A DNA stretch of 64,000 bases from Bathelium albidoporum (Eukaryota; Ascomycota; Dothideomycetes; Trypetheliales; Trypetheliaceae): positions 1 through 64,000 of the forward strand of contig JAGFVP010000111.1 of assembly GCA_021031095.1 (NCBI GenBank), given 5' to 3'. Below the pieces are notes generated by a model. That model searched no databases. It saw nothing but the letters and a program-made list of their open reading frames with translations, and was not told the origin of the DNA. The position numbers were made by a program, and so were the translations under genes. Below, one piece after another: positions 1-12,686 of this stretch. Every line of letters begins with the position of its first letter. Positions within the stretch are counted from its first letter, which is position 1.

Positions 1-886
1 GGATCAAGGTGGTGTGTGGGCCGTTTATCCTCAAGGAGGAATTGGGGACGGAAAGGTTAATGAGACTTTAGGATGGGCTGTTTTCCCAATCAGGCCTGCT
101 GCTGCTGCTGCTGGAGCCATTGGCGCAGCGAACTTGGACAGGGCAAAAACGGTGTTGGATGCGACCACACCAACACTGAAGACTCGACAAGGCGCCGCAG
201 CATGCTGTCGTCAGAGGTGCGTGATGTGCGGGGCAAACGAGCGTGGAGGGCAGGACGGAAAGAGTGCACGCGGCGATGCAGGATCTAGCCGCTTGGGCGA
301 AGAGGCTCGGCGGCAGGGCGGGAGGGTGTGCGGGGCAGGAGGATGGAGATGGGGGAAGCGAGTGGAGGCGCGCTTCAGGGTCTGACCCGGGATGGCATGT
401 CCAGCGAAATCGTCGAATCTATTGAATTCTTCCCGATATGAGCGCCCGAGGAGTCGCGAGCCAGCCCGTCAGCTGCACGTAACCCTCCCCAATCGCGACC
501 ATACATACATACATGCTGACAGCGGAGTAGATGATGGTAGCATTCTCATGCAATTACGTAATGGCGCGCATGACTCGAGCATTCGATTTTGGATATTGAT
601 TCAGCAACTATCGTACCACGTCACAGACGGTGAAAGGGAAGCGTGCATAGAGATGCTTTTCTAACCAGCCAGCCAGCGTGGGAAAAAGAAAGACAAGCAA
701 CTGGATGTAAGCAAAGACATTACGGGCGTACGCGAAGGACCGCATCGTCGCTCGCTAATCGTACACTGTCAGGGGTATCATGTCAAGGCATACGCAAACG
801 CTCCAAGGTATAACCCCGCTAATACGAGACAATCATAAGCGCAAAGGAGATCCGACGAGATCCGGACGGAAGAGAGAAGGAAGCGT
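1..886. other. Left-edge stretch with no supported gene
   Basis: The open frames here are short, GC-driven and overlap one another in several frames. None shows a recognisable motif or a believable splice structure. The only distinct element is a short CTG run near position 100. The stretch lies downstream of the stop codon of the minus-strand transcription factor that ends at 887, so its right part probably holds that gene's 3' UTR. Confidence 0.6.
96..113. repeat. (CTG)6 trinucleotide repeat
   Basis: Six perfect CTG units are read directly in the sequence. They are not inside any gene I can support. Confidence 0.9.
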
Positions 887-3729
887 TCATTGGGAGGGAG
901 CGGCACGGGGCCGATGCCAGATGGCCCGCTGTTGTTGAATTTGCCTGTCCAGATTGCCGACACCGGTCGTTTCTAGCTCGTGAAGGAGTTCCGTGTGCTG
1001 CGTCTGATTCAGGCCGTATAGGTCCGAGCGCGGGTAGAACGAGTCTTGTGGGTAAATGTATTGCTCGGCGTAAGGTTCGTCCTTTACTTCGTAGCTATAG
1101 GAGCCAGGTAGGGGACTGCCATGCCGCGTATACTTGGGCCCACGCCAGTTGTCGATGGGAGTCCTAGCGTGCCCATCCCAGGGGTAACTGCCTGGGAAAG
1201 GTGGTGCCAGGCCCGCATTCAGGGAGGATACTGGGTCCGGTTCGAGCACGGGCCGATGAAATTGATCTTCGGATACCTCGAATGGCCGGAAAAGCGCTGA
1301 TGGATGAGGCATGCCTGACTCGTACGACGGCGACGTCATGCCACCAGGTGCTGAAGTCGGTGGTGGTGGGATTCCGCTGGGGAACTGTGTTGCGGGTGAC
1401 GCAGTCCGATCTCCCAGTAGCGGCGCAAGCTGGTGAGGCGGCTCCATTTCATAGTCGAAGGGATTGTATAGATCCGGAAGCGGCATTTGGCCTTCGCACG
1501 CGTTGATGCTAGGTGGTCCAACGTGAGATTGTCGTGAATAAATATGCTGAGCGGCATTGGAAACATCTGGTGTGGTGGCAAAGGAAGCAGTGGAAAGGGT
1601 AGCTGGGCTTTCTGTTCTTGAACGGTGCTGAGAATGTACTGACTCTGGAGAGGCGCTTGCGTCGGGTGACCGCGCTGAGATTGGTAAATCGCTTTCTGAA
1701 TCATAGACTCTCATGCAGGCATCGATCAAGCAGATGTATAGCTCGTGAGCAGATACAATGCCTGGCCAATGTTTGGATGTGAGATCAATGGCGTCTAAAG
1801 CGATGCTGAAGAGCTCCTCAACTTTGTTTTTCGGACATGAGCGCCGTATTTCGACATATGAGAGGGACCAGAGCACTGTGTTGAGAGCCATGAATATTGA
1901 CTGCGAAAAGATCCAGCTGAGCTCTACGTTTCTGGCTTCGATTTGTTTGCGCTGCAGGTAGATGTTGAACTCGCAGGCTTCGAAGCATCTCCTGGCTGCT
2001 TCTACCGACGGTCGGGGAATCTGAGGTGATGGACGATACAGCATAACGACTATGGTGTTGTACTGACCAACAAACCTGTCGAAACGAAAATTAGCGTCAA
2101 AAGAGTGATAAACTGGTGCGTAAGAATTGGTCTGATCCAGATCTTTGAGAGCCATAGAGTAGGCCACGCAAGATATGACTGCTAGCGCGATTTGTATAAG
2201 TGAATGTCTTAAAGCCTACCATAACTTATCCAGGCCACTCCCCACATCATCACCCGGAGTTCTGTCTCTCCACTCGGCCATTTTCCTCTCCATTGTTTTG
2301 AACCAGGGATGACGGTCATTCTTCGGCTCTTCCTGTGGTTTTCGATATAGTTTCCGCCGGATTTCCAGTTGCACTAGTCGCATTTTATGGAAGTGAATGC
2401 ATACCCATTTGGCCAAGGTTCCACCCTTGCCGGGGACGATGCCGTTAGGTGTAATGTAATTATCGTCTGTCGTGCTGAAGAACTGTACGTCAATGTGTTC
2501 CTGGTTGGTTGCCAAAGCAGTAGGCCTTCCAAGAGAATGCGCCAGGCCTAGATCCATGTTCCAGACGCACCAGAAGAGACGTCGTCTGAGATCCACTTCC
2601 ATGATGTTGGCGTCCTCTCCGTCCGGCAGTTTGGTGATGGTGCGTTCTTCGTTGAAGCCAAGGGCCTGTACCAGCCGTACTGCTAGACCAATGATGTAAT
2701 ACACTGCAGTTCGCGTAGGCGTCACCAAGGAGTACTCAGCAATGAGAACACAACATTGCAAAGTCTTCAAATCCATCCCCTGAATAATGGGCTCTAGGTA
2801 CTGAAGCGCTGCTAGATAGTATGAGTCAGCCAAACCTGCGTACTGCGCATCCACTTTCTGCAGGCTGATAGCGATCACCATGCGGACCACGAAATTTTGA
2901 TAATTGTCAGTCGAGCCCGCATATACATCCTCGAGATCCTTCCGAAATGACGGCTCGTGCAGCATCTGGTACATTGGTTGGACTGGATCGCAGTGTGAGT
3001 CCGTTGAATCTTTGCAGACGCTGGGGAAAAATGCTGACCTTTCAAGCTGAAGAGTTGGACTAATCTATCCACCAAGCCTCGATCCGACGGAAGACCCTCT
3101 GCGGCAATGTTGCTAGTCAAGGGATAGATTTTGGAGGTTGGCTTGCTATCCTCCAGTTCGAATTGGGCTTTAATCTGTCTCGCTTTGGACTCTGACACGA
3201 TTTCGGAGATGGAGCGGGCGCCAGTGCATTCTTTTGCCAGCTGCATCACCAAGCGCGTCATGGCAATACCGCTCGCGGGTCCAAGGAATTTGGTGTCGTC
3301 CTGCTCGTGGAAGCGCACGGCGGCCGCGCTGCGCATCATGATCTCCGGGTCTTCCAGCTCATCCGTTTTGGCCATGGCGAGCTCCTCTTCCAGTGCCTTG
3401 ACCTTGTGCTGAAGCTCGACAACGTAGCTACGACTGATAATTTTGTGCTGCGTGGGATCGTAGAATTCGCACCGGCTGTTGGTGCGCGCACATGGCCCAC
3501 ATCGAGGTAGGCCTGTATCGCATCTTGTTTTCCGCTACCAGTTCGTCAGTCTCAGTCTCTCGTCACTGCCTCAGGCCCCCAGCCAAAACAAACTTGCCTG
3601 CCGACACCTGCAACATGCGGCCAAGGTGTGTGCAATGCGGGGGGGCTCCTCGTTCTTCGCATTTGCTTTGCTCGAAGACTTCTGCGACTCGTCCCCAGCC
3701 CCCACCAGGTTCACATATCTGTCTCCCAT
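887..3729 (-). CDS. Zn2Cys6 fungal-specific transcription factor
   Basis: Predicted nuclear DNA-binding regulator of 859 aa. Exons: 3598-3729, 3039-3534, 2220-2982, 887-2075. Near the N-terminus (about residues 40-70) splicing joins CCRCRQ to RKTRCDTGLPRCGPC, a complete six-cysteine zinc cluster, followed by a YDP linker and a heptad-like dimerisation helix (VVELQHKVKALEEELA). The middle carries the Fungal_trans regulatory domain: LHEPSF, RRRLFWCVWNMD, then MLYRPSPQIPRP across the last junction. The C-terminal 200 residues are Pro/Ser-rich and probably disordered. The first intron (3535-3597) has a GC donor. The last (2076-2219, 144 nt) must extend past a weak nearer acceptor to keep phase and motif. 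I chose ATG 3729; an in-frame ATG lies 12 codons upstream. It is divergent from a second zinc-cluster gene. The regulated pathway is unknown. Confidence 0.9.
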
Positions 3730-4898
3730 AGAGTAGCGCTTTGCTAGCTTGAAAGAAAGGAACACAAAGCAGACAGCTTAGACTTGCGAGTCATAGGATT
3801 GATGATATTGGCAATGAGGATGACGACGATGGAATTGCCACCACGGCCAAGAAAAGATCCTACTCTGATCTGATCGCAGCTGGAATCGGCCAGGCTGGAG
3901 ATGAGGGAAGTGGAGATTGCCGGGCCGGGCGGTTGCTCGAATTCAAGTAGTCAGGCACACGATTGGGAGCGGTCTCGACTAATGGCGGACAATGTGAAAG
4001 CAGGGCTGGAATCTTAAACGCCATAGGCTCCCATTTGACAAACGGCCTAGCAGGTTAGTTTGAGCTAGCGCCTGGCTGGCAGTGTCCTGATGGACATGCA
4101 GCGTTGGCGGAGGCTTGCAGGCCCCAGGGGAGAGGGGGGGCAGCAGCACACACGCTCTCGTCCTCCCTGTCAATCGTCAGCCATGGCCATACCAGGCCCG
4201 GTGATCGGCCGAAGGGCCTGCGGCCAGGCGAACGTCCAACATCATGACTGCGGCGGGCCACAGAGCTTGTTTCAGCCCAGTATACGTTTCATCTTTCCTC
4301 TATTTTGTGTGAAGTGCAACGAGGCGAAGCGCATTCGGCTTTGCTCTGCCTTTGGGACGATCCCATGACAGAACACCTCCTCGACCCAGCCTACTAGAGC
4401 CGTGGACGTGCGACAGTGCGACGACAGTAAGCAGGGCCCGTCCATTGGCTCACGGTAAACCCTTTTCTCCCTGATCCAGTCAAACATTCCGGCCGCACTG
4501 GCGGGTGTGTCACACTGCTAGATACATCAGTGGCTGCCTCTAGCTCTTCTACGTCAATGTCAGGAACGCGCTATAATAAGAAGCCATTTTAGGCGTGTCG
4601 CAAAATCGCCTCTGGGAAGACGGGTGCTGCTCGCACAATTCCGACTTGACGTTCGAGTCGGCTGTTGTGGCAGGTGAATCCTTCTCCCAAAGCGGTAATT
4701 ACACAAGGAAAAGAAATCTATATATCCGTTCAGCTGTAGGCCGATGCCGTGTATAGAGCTTCCCGCATCGTCATCCTCGCATACATCTCTTCATTTCGGT
4801 CTTAGTTGCATTGAGCATCTTTAATATCACCAGTCTTTGGGAAAAAGCTAAATATTCGGCACGCAACAAGCTAGTCAATCTGTCTAAGGCCAGACACA
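3730..4898. promoter_or_regulatory. Shared intergenic region between two divergent zinc-cluster genes
   Basis: About 1.17 kb separates the start codons of two divergent Zn2Cys6 genes, so it must hold both promoters. An AT-rich TATATAT stretch lies near 4720, about 180 bp upstream of the plus-strand start. No coding frame with a known motif was seen. Confidence 0.6.
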
Positions 4899-6991
4899 AT
4901 GGTTGCAATTGACACTCCATTGCTGCGCGTCAGCCGGCCCGTGGCCGCATGCTCGCGCTGTCGTTCTGCCAAGGTCAAGTGTGATGGTAAATTGCCCGCT
5001 TGCAGCGCCTGCGAAAGGGCTGGGAAGAGTGACGAGTGTTCAAGCACGAGCGACGAATTTGCAAAGGGCAAGGAACGTAATTATGTTGCTACGCTAGAAA
5101 TGCGAATTGAAAAGCTCGAAGCTCAAATCAAAACTGCGCGAGAAGAGAAGGAACGGCGGAAATCATCCTCCGTAGTGCTCGAGCTGGATGCCGCCTCACA
5201 TTCGCGTCGGCCATCGGAAAATTCACAGTCTCTGCCACGAGGCGGCCGATCAGCACTGAAAAAAGAAGCCTCCAACATCGATGACCTTGTTTCTGACTTT
5301 GGATTTCTGTACGTTGCACCGCTCTCCGCATGTTGCTCAAGCAGGCCCTAATCTCGTACAGATCCGTGAACGCTACCGCTCGGGACTATCATGGCGTCAC
5401 GTCTTCTACGAGTTATACTCGCATCGTTCTCGCGGCGTGCATGAAAAAGTCCATACCCGCCGCCATGAACAAGGACATACCGTATCGAAACCAGGCGCAC
5501 CCTCTGATCCAGCATTTCCTCACCAATATCTTTGTGTTTTATCCCCTTTTCGAGGAGACAAGCCTGTACTCTTCCATTGATGCCGTCTATCGAGTTTCAC
5601 CACGACCAGCAACGCACCACGATCTTTGGAGCGTGCGCATGGTGCTTGCCATTGCTTGCGCATCACGTTCAGGCGTATGTGGAGACGCTGACTACTGCGA
5701 CGCCGTTGGTTACGTGGGTGCCGCACTCCAGGATGCAGAAGTGGTGCTTCGTCCGGGTTCCATTGCTGGTCTTCAGGCAATGCTGTTATTGGTTCTCTAC
5801 TCGTTGCTGGATCCCCACCACTTCGATAGCTGGACGATCGTAGGAGTAGCATCTCGTGCCTTGGTAGACTTGGGTTTGCACCAAAACGTACCCAAGGGAG
5901 TGGTCATCTCCAAAACAAAGCATGCTACCCGGAAACGAGTCTTTTGGTGTTTGTACTCGATGGACAGATTGATCAGTCAGGTCCAAGGACGAGCCTTCTC
6001 ATTCTCGGACGAGTCGTGTACTGTGGGGCTCCTCAAAGCTGTTGATGCCGAGAAATTGGTCAGCCTCAACATGCAGAGAAGACACAGCCAGGAACAGGGC
6101 GGGCATGCTGAGCCAGAGCCGACGCCAGGTTTGTTCATGCAGCCAATCACACCCGCGATCGCCCTCGTCGAGCTCCGCAAAATTCAATCCAAAATTTACA
6201 TGGACGTTTTCCAATCTGGACATACCAAATGGTCGGAACCGACCGCGTATCTCCATAACGCCCTCGAAGCGACCCAGCAATGGTGGAACGAGCTGTCAAC
6301 GTCGATCCCTGGAGTCTGCAAGGACTTTCTTGAGCTCGAAATGCTCTACATTCGTATTTACCTTTTGAGAGAATCACCACGGATGCCCAGTCTCTGCAGC
6401 CTTGCGCGGGCTGCACTTTTCGAGTTTGCCTCTAGCTATATTGCAAAAATGTTTGGTCGGCTCTACGCTGCGAGAAATGGGGACTCAGTGAGAGCAGCAC
6501 CACTGTCTTTTCTTGACGTGGAAAAAGTGTACACGTCCGGAAAACAGTTGCTCGGTGTGCTCCAATTTGACGAACACACGATCGTTCTTGCAGGCACGCA
6601 AAAGGGACATCCCGATAGCGTCCTGCCACAGCTAGTGGTACCTTCAACATCACTCCGAGCGCAAGAATCGTTCTTACCAGGGGTGACGCAAACAGCCACT
6701 CCGAATGCTGGAAGAGCGATTGCGTGCATTAAGATGTTTGATGATGTCCTTGGCTGGTTTGGAGAGAGATGGAGTTCTGTCGATAAGCGGGCCGAGTTTC
6801 AGAATGATGCTGCACCTGTGATTGACCAACTTATTTCTTGGAAGAACGGAAGCTTTAAAAAGCCTGAGACTCCGCAGTCGGAAAGTACCATTTCTGCACC
6901 CGAAATCTACACGGCTTCACACACGATGCCAGGTCACACCCCTTCGCGCTCATCCAGTCAAGGTCAAGGACATTTCCAAGCTTTTCCATGA
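4899..6991 (+). CDS. Zn2Cys6 fungal-specific transcription factor
   Basis: Predicted nuclear regulator of 679 aa in two exons, 4899-5308 and 5362-6991, with a 53-nt GTACGT...ACAG intron. Residues 18-48 hold the zinc cluster ACSRCRSAKVKCDGKLPACSAC, with an unusually wide spacing before the sixth cysteine (ERAGKSDEC). A charged coiled coil follows at about residues 60-85. Splicing restores DFGFLSVNATARDYHG, and the Fungal_trans domain follows: LDPHHFDSW, RALVDLGLHQ and KRVFWCLYSMDRL. The tail from about residue 620 is Ser/Pro-rich. The start is the first ATG of the open frame, nine residues upstream of a conserved-looking SRPVAACSRC. The target genes cannot be told from sequence. Divergent pairing with the neighbouring regulator could mean co-regulation, but that is inference. 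Confidence 0.9.
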
Positions 6992-7354
6992 GCTTCTTGC
7001 AGCGGCTCACTGATCCAAAACCAAGTAATGCAAAATTCAAGCTGTTACTCGAAGCGATCTCCTCCAGCAAAGAGATCGCTGGGATGTGAATGCATTGGCA
7101 CGACTCAGACTTGCCTTTCTTGGCATCATCGGCTCAGGAGGCTCACGTCATGACTCAGAATGGTAGTTTCCCTGGTCCACCACAGAGACAAGCCCAGGCG
7201 AACACAAGGGCATCACTGTACTGCTCTGACGATATTGCACAAATGAGCCTCAACAGTATCTATATAGAGATGGCGCTACCCATCTCCTCATCATTGTCAT
7301 GCCAACGCAGGTCAAAGGGCTGCAGATTGTGGAAGAAAGTCACTTATGGTTGTA
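6992..7354. other. Intergenic region between convergent genes
   Basis: This lies between the 3' ends of the second zinc-cluster gene and the minus-strand asparagine-synthetase-like gene. It should hold both 3' UTRs. The plus-strand frame at 7090-7557 is a shadow of the latter gene. Nothing else was seen. Confidence 0.6.
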
Positions 7355-9211
7355 TTATGGTAAAAGAGCGTCGGTGCCCTTGGATTTTTTGGTATTCATC
7401 TTGGCTGTCCGTGCCCCGAATTGTATCTAGACCAATGAGCAGTCAGCATACTGAAGGCTTCAAATATAAGACTTACTGCTCGTTTCTTCTCCCTAGCTAC
7501 TTGATGCATGCCAAGGTCGCACGCAAGAAATCGCAAGAGCTTTTTGCCCGGTTCTAAATCATTCTCCTCCGCACCACTGCTTAGCTCTACGGTACTTGGC
7601 TTCCAAAAGCCACATTTTTCCCATACAGGTGTCGATAGCGTCCAGGATAATAGAGCTTCGTCCAGATACGGGTAACGCACTTCACGGCTCCAGTGAGAGA
7701 TTACGCGATCATCACGTCCGAGGTTACGCTTTCCTATACGATCAATGTCAAGTTCGAGCTCATCTAACAACGCAGCGACGCCAGCACGTGCAAACGCCGT
7801 GGCATGTCGCTGATACCCAGCAAAAAGCTCGTCGGCGCCCAGACCTGAGAGGAGGACGCGCGCCGGAGTTCTGTACGCCATCTTAGACGCCATGCCGGCG
7901 TCTTGTATATGTCCAACACCGCGAGCTGCGAAGTACAAAGCCATGGCAATCGATAGATCCATCTCGGCATTGTGAGGCTTGATAAGCTGAATTATGGTTG
8001 GCCGATGTTCAACGGTTTCACTGTAGGCTATATTTATTTCTACGAATCTCCACGCACGTTCCGGACATAAGCGTCTCAGTTCGTCGAAAGATTGGCGCCC
8101 CGTGATTCTATCCGGACACGTCTCGAACGAAGCTGAACCATCGCGATGAATACGAGGATTTTCGAACACCACGTTAAGGAGATCGATGCACTCATCGAGG
8201 GGCAGAAGATCATGAGAGATGCGAGCTATCAACGTGCAGTCAAGACCACCGGAGAACAGAATAGCAATCTTCGAAGTCGGCGTCAGACTCGCCTCGGATC
8301 TATCCAAAGGCGGAAGGGGAACGTCGCTGACTCGCGGGCGAAGTGAGCGTTGGAGCTTTGTCTTGATATCTTGGATAGCGGAAGATTGAGGACTGAGAGC
8401 AGGCGTATCGAACTTTGGTAGGGATTTGTTCAGACGACCTCGCGACATTCTCTGGAGACGAGTTAGTGCTCTACATGGAAGTTGACAAGATGGTGTGCTT
8501 TCGTACCTGTTTCAGTGTTATACCATTCTCATGCTGTTCCAACGGGATGTCATTAGTATTAGATTTAGGCCATGGTATGAGCACAGGTTCAACTTCGATA
8601 TCGACCTGAAGCCCGCATTTACTAAGATCAATGGTGTAAACGCCTTCCGCTTCAACTTCAGACCAGGCTTGATCATCGCCCGGTGCAGTGAGACTGCATA
8701 AAACAAAGCCATTGGGACTGTTTGACTGTAGTAAGGAACGGCGACCTAGACAATCTCTGCCATAGTAGACTCGATTGATGACTTTGTCATAGAGTACAAA
8801 AGAAAACGGTCCCACAACAGAGAAGAGGACTTGTGTGGTAACCACTTGCCTTGATTCCACGGATGAAATTGCGTTCTGCGATAAAGCGGCAACAAGTAGC
8901 CGAAAGATGACTAGGGCGTCGTTCCCAGAGATTGGGTTACCATCTACCTTCCATGCTTCGCCGTTCCAGCAGAAGATCAAGCCAGCATCTTCATCCTGGA
9001 GTGGCTGAGACACTGGATGGTCTCCGCGTAAAGAGAGCACCGTCGAGAGAGTTGCAATGAAGGGAAACTCATGGGTTTTATATGCAGCTTGGGGGCCGGA
9101 CAGGGCAAGTAAACTTTGGTTGTCAGGACCGCGGGCATAAAGCAACTTATGCAGGTTCGCATCTGGCCAGAGGTAATCCGAGCCGTGAATCGAAAAGTAT
9201 ATTCCACACAT
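7355..9211 (-). CDS. Asparagine synthetase domain-containing protein (ASNSD1-like)
   Basis: A 583-aa protein in three exons: 8507-9211, 7477-8451, 7355-7426. The start at 9211 gives MCGIYF, so Cys2 sits where class II glutamine amidotransferases have their N-terminal nucleophile. RGPDNQS and CWNGEAW match the glutaminase domain. The second half has the synthetase P-loop-like SGGLDCT (usual form SGGxDS) and GLGADELFAGYQRH. Splicing the 50-nt last intron gives KKRA followed by IQFGARTAKM, the conserved C-terminus of this family; an unspliced reading would end in an unrelated tail. Both introns are GT-AG, and the first has an ACTAAC branch site. The architecture resembles human ASNSD1 and yeast YML096W, not the biosynthetic Asn1/2. 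Whether it makes asparagine is unknown. It is divergent from VPS9. Confidence 0.92.
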
Positions 9212-9570
9212 CGGATGTAAGCCACGGCATTTGTACTCGGAACAGTTTCTTGTTAGTGAAACTCTTAACGAAGAGCGGTTGAGATGGAGGTCGTGGATGA
9301 AAAATAATTTGGGAAGCTTGACCGGAGCGGGAGGGAAACAAGTCAGGTCCGGTCCGCTATCAATCAATCAACGTCACAGCGTGAGACATTGCCTGCCAAT
9401 CAACGATCACTGAACGGCCCACTCGGATTCCACAAAACTGATTCAGGCAGGGCCATCTCCACGAGATCATCTGCGATCGACTACATATCACTTTTACCTG
9501 ATGTCTGGGCAAAGCCGCAATACTTGAGCCATCCACAACTGCAAACATTGTTGCGGCCTGAAGGCAGCAT
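9212..9570. promoter_or_regulatory. Bidirectional promoter region, ASNSD1-like gene and VPS9
   Basis: 359 bp separate two divergent start codons, so both promoters must lie here or in the 5' UTRs. No specific binding site was recognised. Confidence 0.6.
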
Positions 9571-12289
9571 ATGTCTTCTACAGCTGAACCTGCCCGATCA
9601 CCTGAATTACCAAGCGGGCTACAGGAAGATATCCGGAAACAAAAAACGACTGAGGCGTCAAATGAGGTCGCAGACCCAGGAGAAGACCGTGGCGTTGGAA
9701 AGGACGAATTGGACGTGAGAGAAGTGGTGGAAAATCATTGGCCGACAAGACCCTCCGGCAGGAAGGAGATACAAAATGGCGTGTCGACGATTCAGAGCAT
9801 AGCAAGCCAAGAGAGCACACAGCAGTTCAGCACAAGATCAGACAATACCAATGTGGCCCCAAATGGGGGAGCAACGTTAGACAAGAGCGTACAAAGAGAC
9901 GGGCAGACACAAGTCTTCGCAGACGAGAGCGCTGATATGGCACGGCTATCGAGTCAGCTGCAGGATACTTCTCTGGAGGAACAAGACCAGAAGAACGTAG
10001 TGTCCAGCGCAGCGGAGGAACCGTATCAACAAGGCACAGAAGGCTCTACGAAGAATGAACAGTCAAAGGATGTGAGCAGCCGGCCTCTGGGACCAATGCG
10101 TCTAGACACAAATGCTGTGGGAGAAAAAGGCTCTGTGACAAAAGGACAGCAAGGTCCAGCAGAAGCAGACCAAAGCGCTAAGTCGGAAATACAAAGTATA
10201 ATGGATCAATTTGAGGACGGCATGGGTGGTCCGGGGGAACGTGAAATAATGTCTCCACGCCTCGAAATCACACAACCTCAAATGTTCCCCCAACGGAGCT
10301 CCAGTCTCGAACCTCTGAAACGAGCTCCCACTTCCCCAGAAACCTCATCAGCAGCAGGCTTCGTGCCCATCAGCAAACAATCAACAGGCCAGTCCATTTC
10401 AGAAAAATCATTCGGAGCTGTCAGCGATCCCCGCAGCCGTCCCTCCGACGCGGGAATAATGTCGCCTGATGTTACCTCGTCACCGCGGTCCTCTATCTCC
10501 ACCTTCAAACCACCACCGCCTGAGCCAGATCCCGAGCCTGACTTACCATTCGACTTTCACCGATTTCTTGAACAGCTGCGGCACCGCACCGCCGACCCGG
10601 TAGCTAAGTTTCTCCGCTCATTCCTCCTCGAATTCGGCAAGAAGCAATGGATGGTGCACGAGCAAGTGAAGATTATCAGCGACTTTTTGGAGTTCATCTC
10701 CAAGAAGATGGCGCAATGCGAGGTTTGGCGCACGGTATCGGATGCGGAATTTGATAATGCGAGAGAGGGGATGGAGAAATTGGTAATGAACCGGCTCTAC
10801 ACTCAGACGTTCTCACCTGCAATTCCTCCGCCGGAACCCGCGGCTGGCAAGGGACGACGAAAAAATGCGCAATCACAGAATGGCCCCGGCCGAAAAGGTC
10901 AACATCAAGAGGATGTAGAGAGAGACGAAGTTTTGGCACAAAAAGTCCGAATCTATGGCTGGGTCCGGGAGGAGCATCTGGACATAAAACCCGTTGGAGA
11001 AAAGGGGCGCAAATTTCTCAGACTTGCTCAGCAAGGTAGACACAGTCCCTAATCGAAGCCTGTTTCGAGCTAAAAGGATACAGAACTTCTGAAAATCACA
11101 AGCTATCGTGCCCCTCGAGATAAAGTTATATGCGTCCTGAACTGCTGTAAAGTAATTTTTGGTAAGTATTTCTCTCTAAGAAAATGGCTTCCAATTCATT
11201 GATGAACCTAGGCTTCCTGCGCAACTCCAAGTCCGACCAGTCTGCGGACTCTTTTGTACCGCTCCTCATCTACACCGTGCTTCAAGCCAATCCTGAGCAC
11301 CTGGTGTCAAATGTGCAGTATATCCTACGATTTCGGAACCAAGACAAGCTTGGCGGTGAAGCTGGATACTACATGTCGTCATTGGTAAGTATGCAAAGGC
11401 GCTCTATTGGATGATGCACTAATTCTAATCAGATGGGCGCTGTTCAATTCATTGAAAACCTGGATCGTACGAGCCTGACCATATCGGATGCGGACTTTGA
11501 GAAAAATGTCGAGGCGGCTGTCTCGGCCATTGCAGAGCGCCACAGCGAAGAAGAAAGCAGGAATGCTGCTCCAATCCATCCTCCTATAGTTTCGGAGAAA
11601 TCAACACTCAGCAGACCAGAAGTGACACCTCGCAACTCCCTCGAAGCTGAGCGGTCATCTCCACTGCGCCGCGCGGCTCAGTCCCGGAACACTACAGATG
11701 GCAGCGACAACGAAGAAAATGCAGCTGTGGCCGGTCTATTGCGAACGATTCAGAAGCCACTCTCGACCATTGGTCGGATTTTCTCTGAAGAGAGTACTCC
11801 TCAAATTGCCACCCAACATCAACAGTCGGTCCCTTCGCAGCCCGTATCCACGCCAAGGCTGTCGCCTTCCCCTCAGATAATCCGAAGGCCGAGCGTGGAT
11901 CCGAAAGGAGCTCAGAGCTCATCTGAGGACAAGCAAGGCCAGCTGAACCCCGCGCTGCAGCGGATGAGCGCTGAAGATGCAGCCGCGCGTCAGGCTAGTG
12001 CGGAGGCAGCAGAAGCGCAGAGGATATCGAGAGCAGAGCACAGCGATGTTGTCGAGTATGCTCCAATCTTCCTGTCGCATCGCTGTTTCCAATGTGTGTG
12101 ATTGCTGACTTTTTGCAGGACTTTGGCAGGCATGTTTCCAGATCTTGATCGGGAGGTCATTTCCGACGTAGTCAGGCAGAAAGAGGGCAGGTAAGCTATC
12201 TCCGTGGTCGTACATTCCCACAAGCTCTCCAACTAATTCCGACCAGAGTTGGTCTCGCCGTCGACGCGTGCCTAGCCCTAAATAATTGA
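9571..12289 (+). CDS. VPS9: Rab5-family guanine nucleotide exchange factor Vps9 (VPS9 + CUE)
   Basis: Activates Rab5/Vps21 GTPases for endosome and vacuole traffic. 817 aa in six exons: 9571-11035, 11084-11161, 11212-11384, 11433-12055, 12119-12190, 12247-12289. Residues 1 to about 320 are Ser/Gln/Pro-rich and probably disordered. A helical bundle begins at FHRFLEQLRHRTADPV (about residue 328). The VPS9 domain follows across several exon joins, including NCCKVIFG, DSFVPLLIYTVLQANPEHL and GEAGYYMSSL. The last three exons assemble a C-terminal CUE domain (TLAGMFPDLDREVISDVV, then GRVGLAVDACLALNN), which binds ubiquitin in the family. All introns are 48-63 nt GT-AG. The two short terminal exons are easily missed by ORF-based calling. 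Loss of the CUE exons would be an annotation artefact, not a truncation. Confidence 0.96.
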
Positions 12290-12686
12290 TTGCAGCTTTT
12301 CAGCAAGGCGAAAGGTTGGGTTTTGAGTCTTGCATTGGGAGGGGCGTTGGTGGCATTTTCTTGTACCAATGCAGTCTTCCATATCGGTGTTTCATGAGTA
12401 ACGCGCGGTATATCACGAAGCTATACTACTCTTAGATTGCGCAAACGAGTTTGAAATCCCAGAGAAAGCGTCTGCATCACGTGATCGGGTTGACGGCCTC
12501 AAACAAACAGAATTGACATGGGTTAGGAGTGACGTCCTCAGTCAATTGCCGTAGAAATATAGCTCAACGCTTTTCAATTTGGACAGAGAACTGCCCGATC
12601 ACATTCAGATTTTGCTCTGGCTTTCCAAGATCATTTTGCCACTGGGTTGCATTCTTGTAGCCTTTACTTCCAAGGTCCAAGCCAGG
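12290..12686. promoter_or_regulatory. Intergenic region, VPS9 3' end to nucleoside hydrolase start
   Basis: 397 bp between genes on the same strand, holding the VPS9 3' UTR and the next promoter. An open frame continues upstream of the nucleoside hydrolase ATG and has a hydrophobic stretch near 12600-12660, but it has no ATG, so I left it out. Confidence 0.5.

Noticed and set aside
14..385. 123-codon plus-strand frame at the left edge
   Set aside because: Gly/Ala/Arg-rich, overlapped by two other open frames in the same stretch, with no motif; more likely GC-driven than coding.
2180..2219. A shorter last intron (about 38 nt) in the first zinc-cluster gene, ending at TAG or CAG near 2180
   Set aside because: It is out of phase with the downstream frame. 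Extending the intron to the CAG at 2076-2078 restores both the phase and the conserved W-F-V-G-QYNT region.
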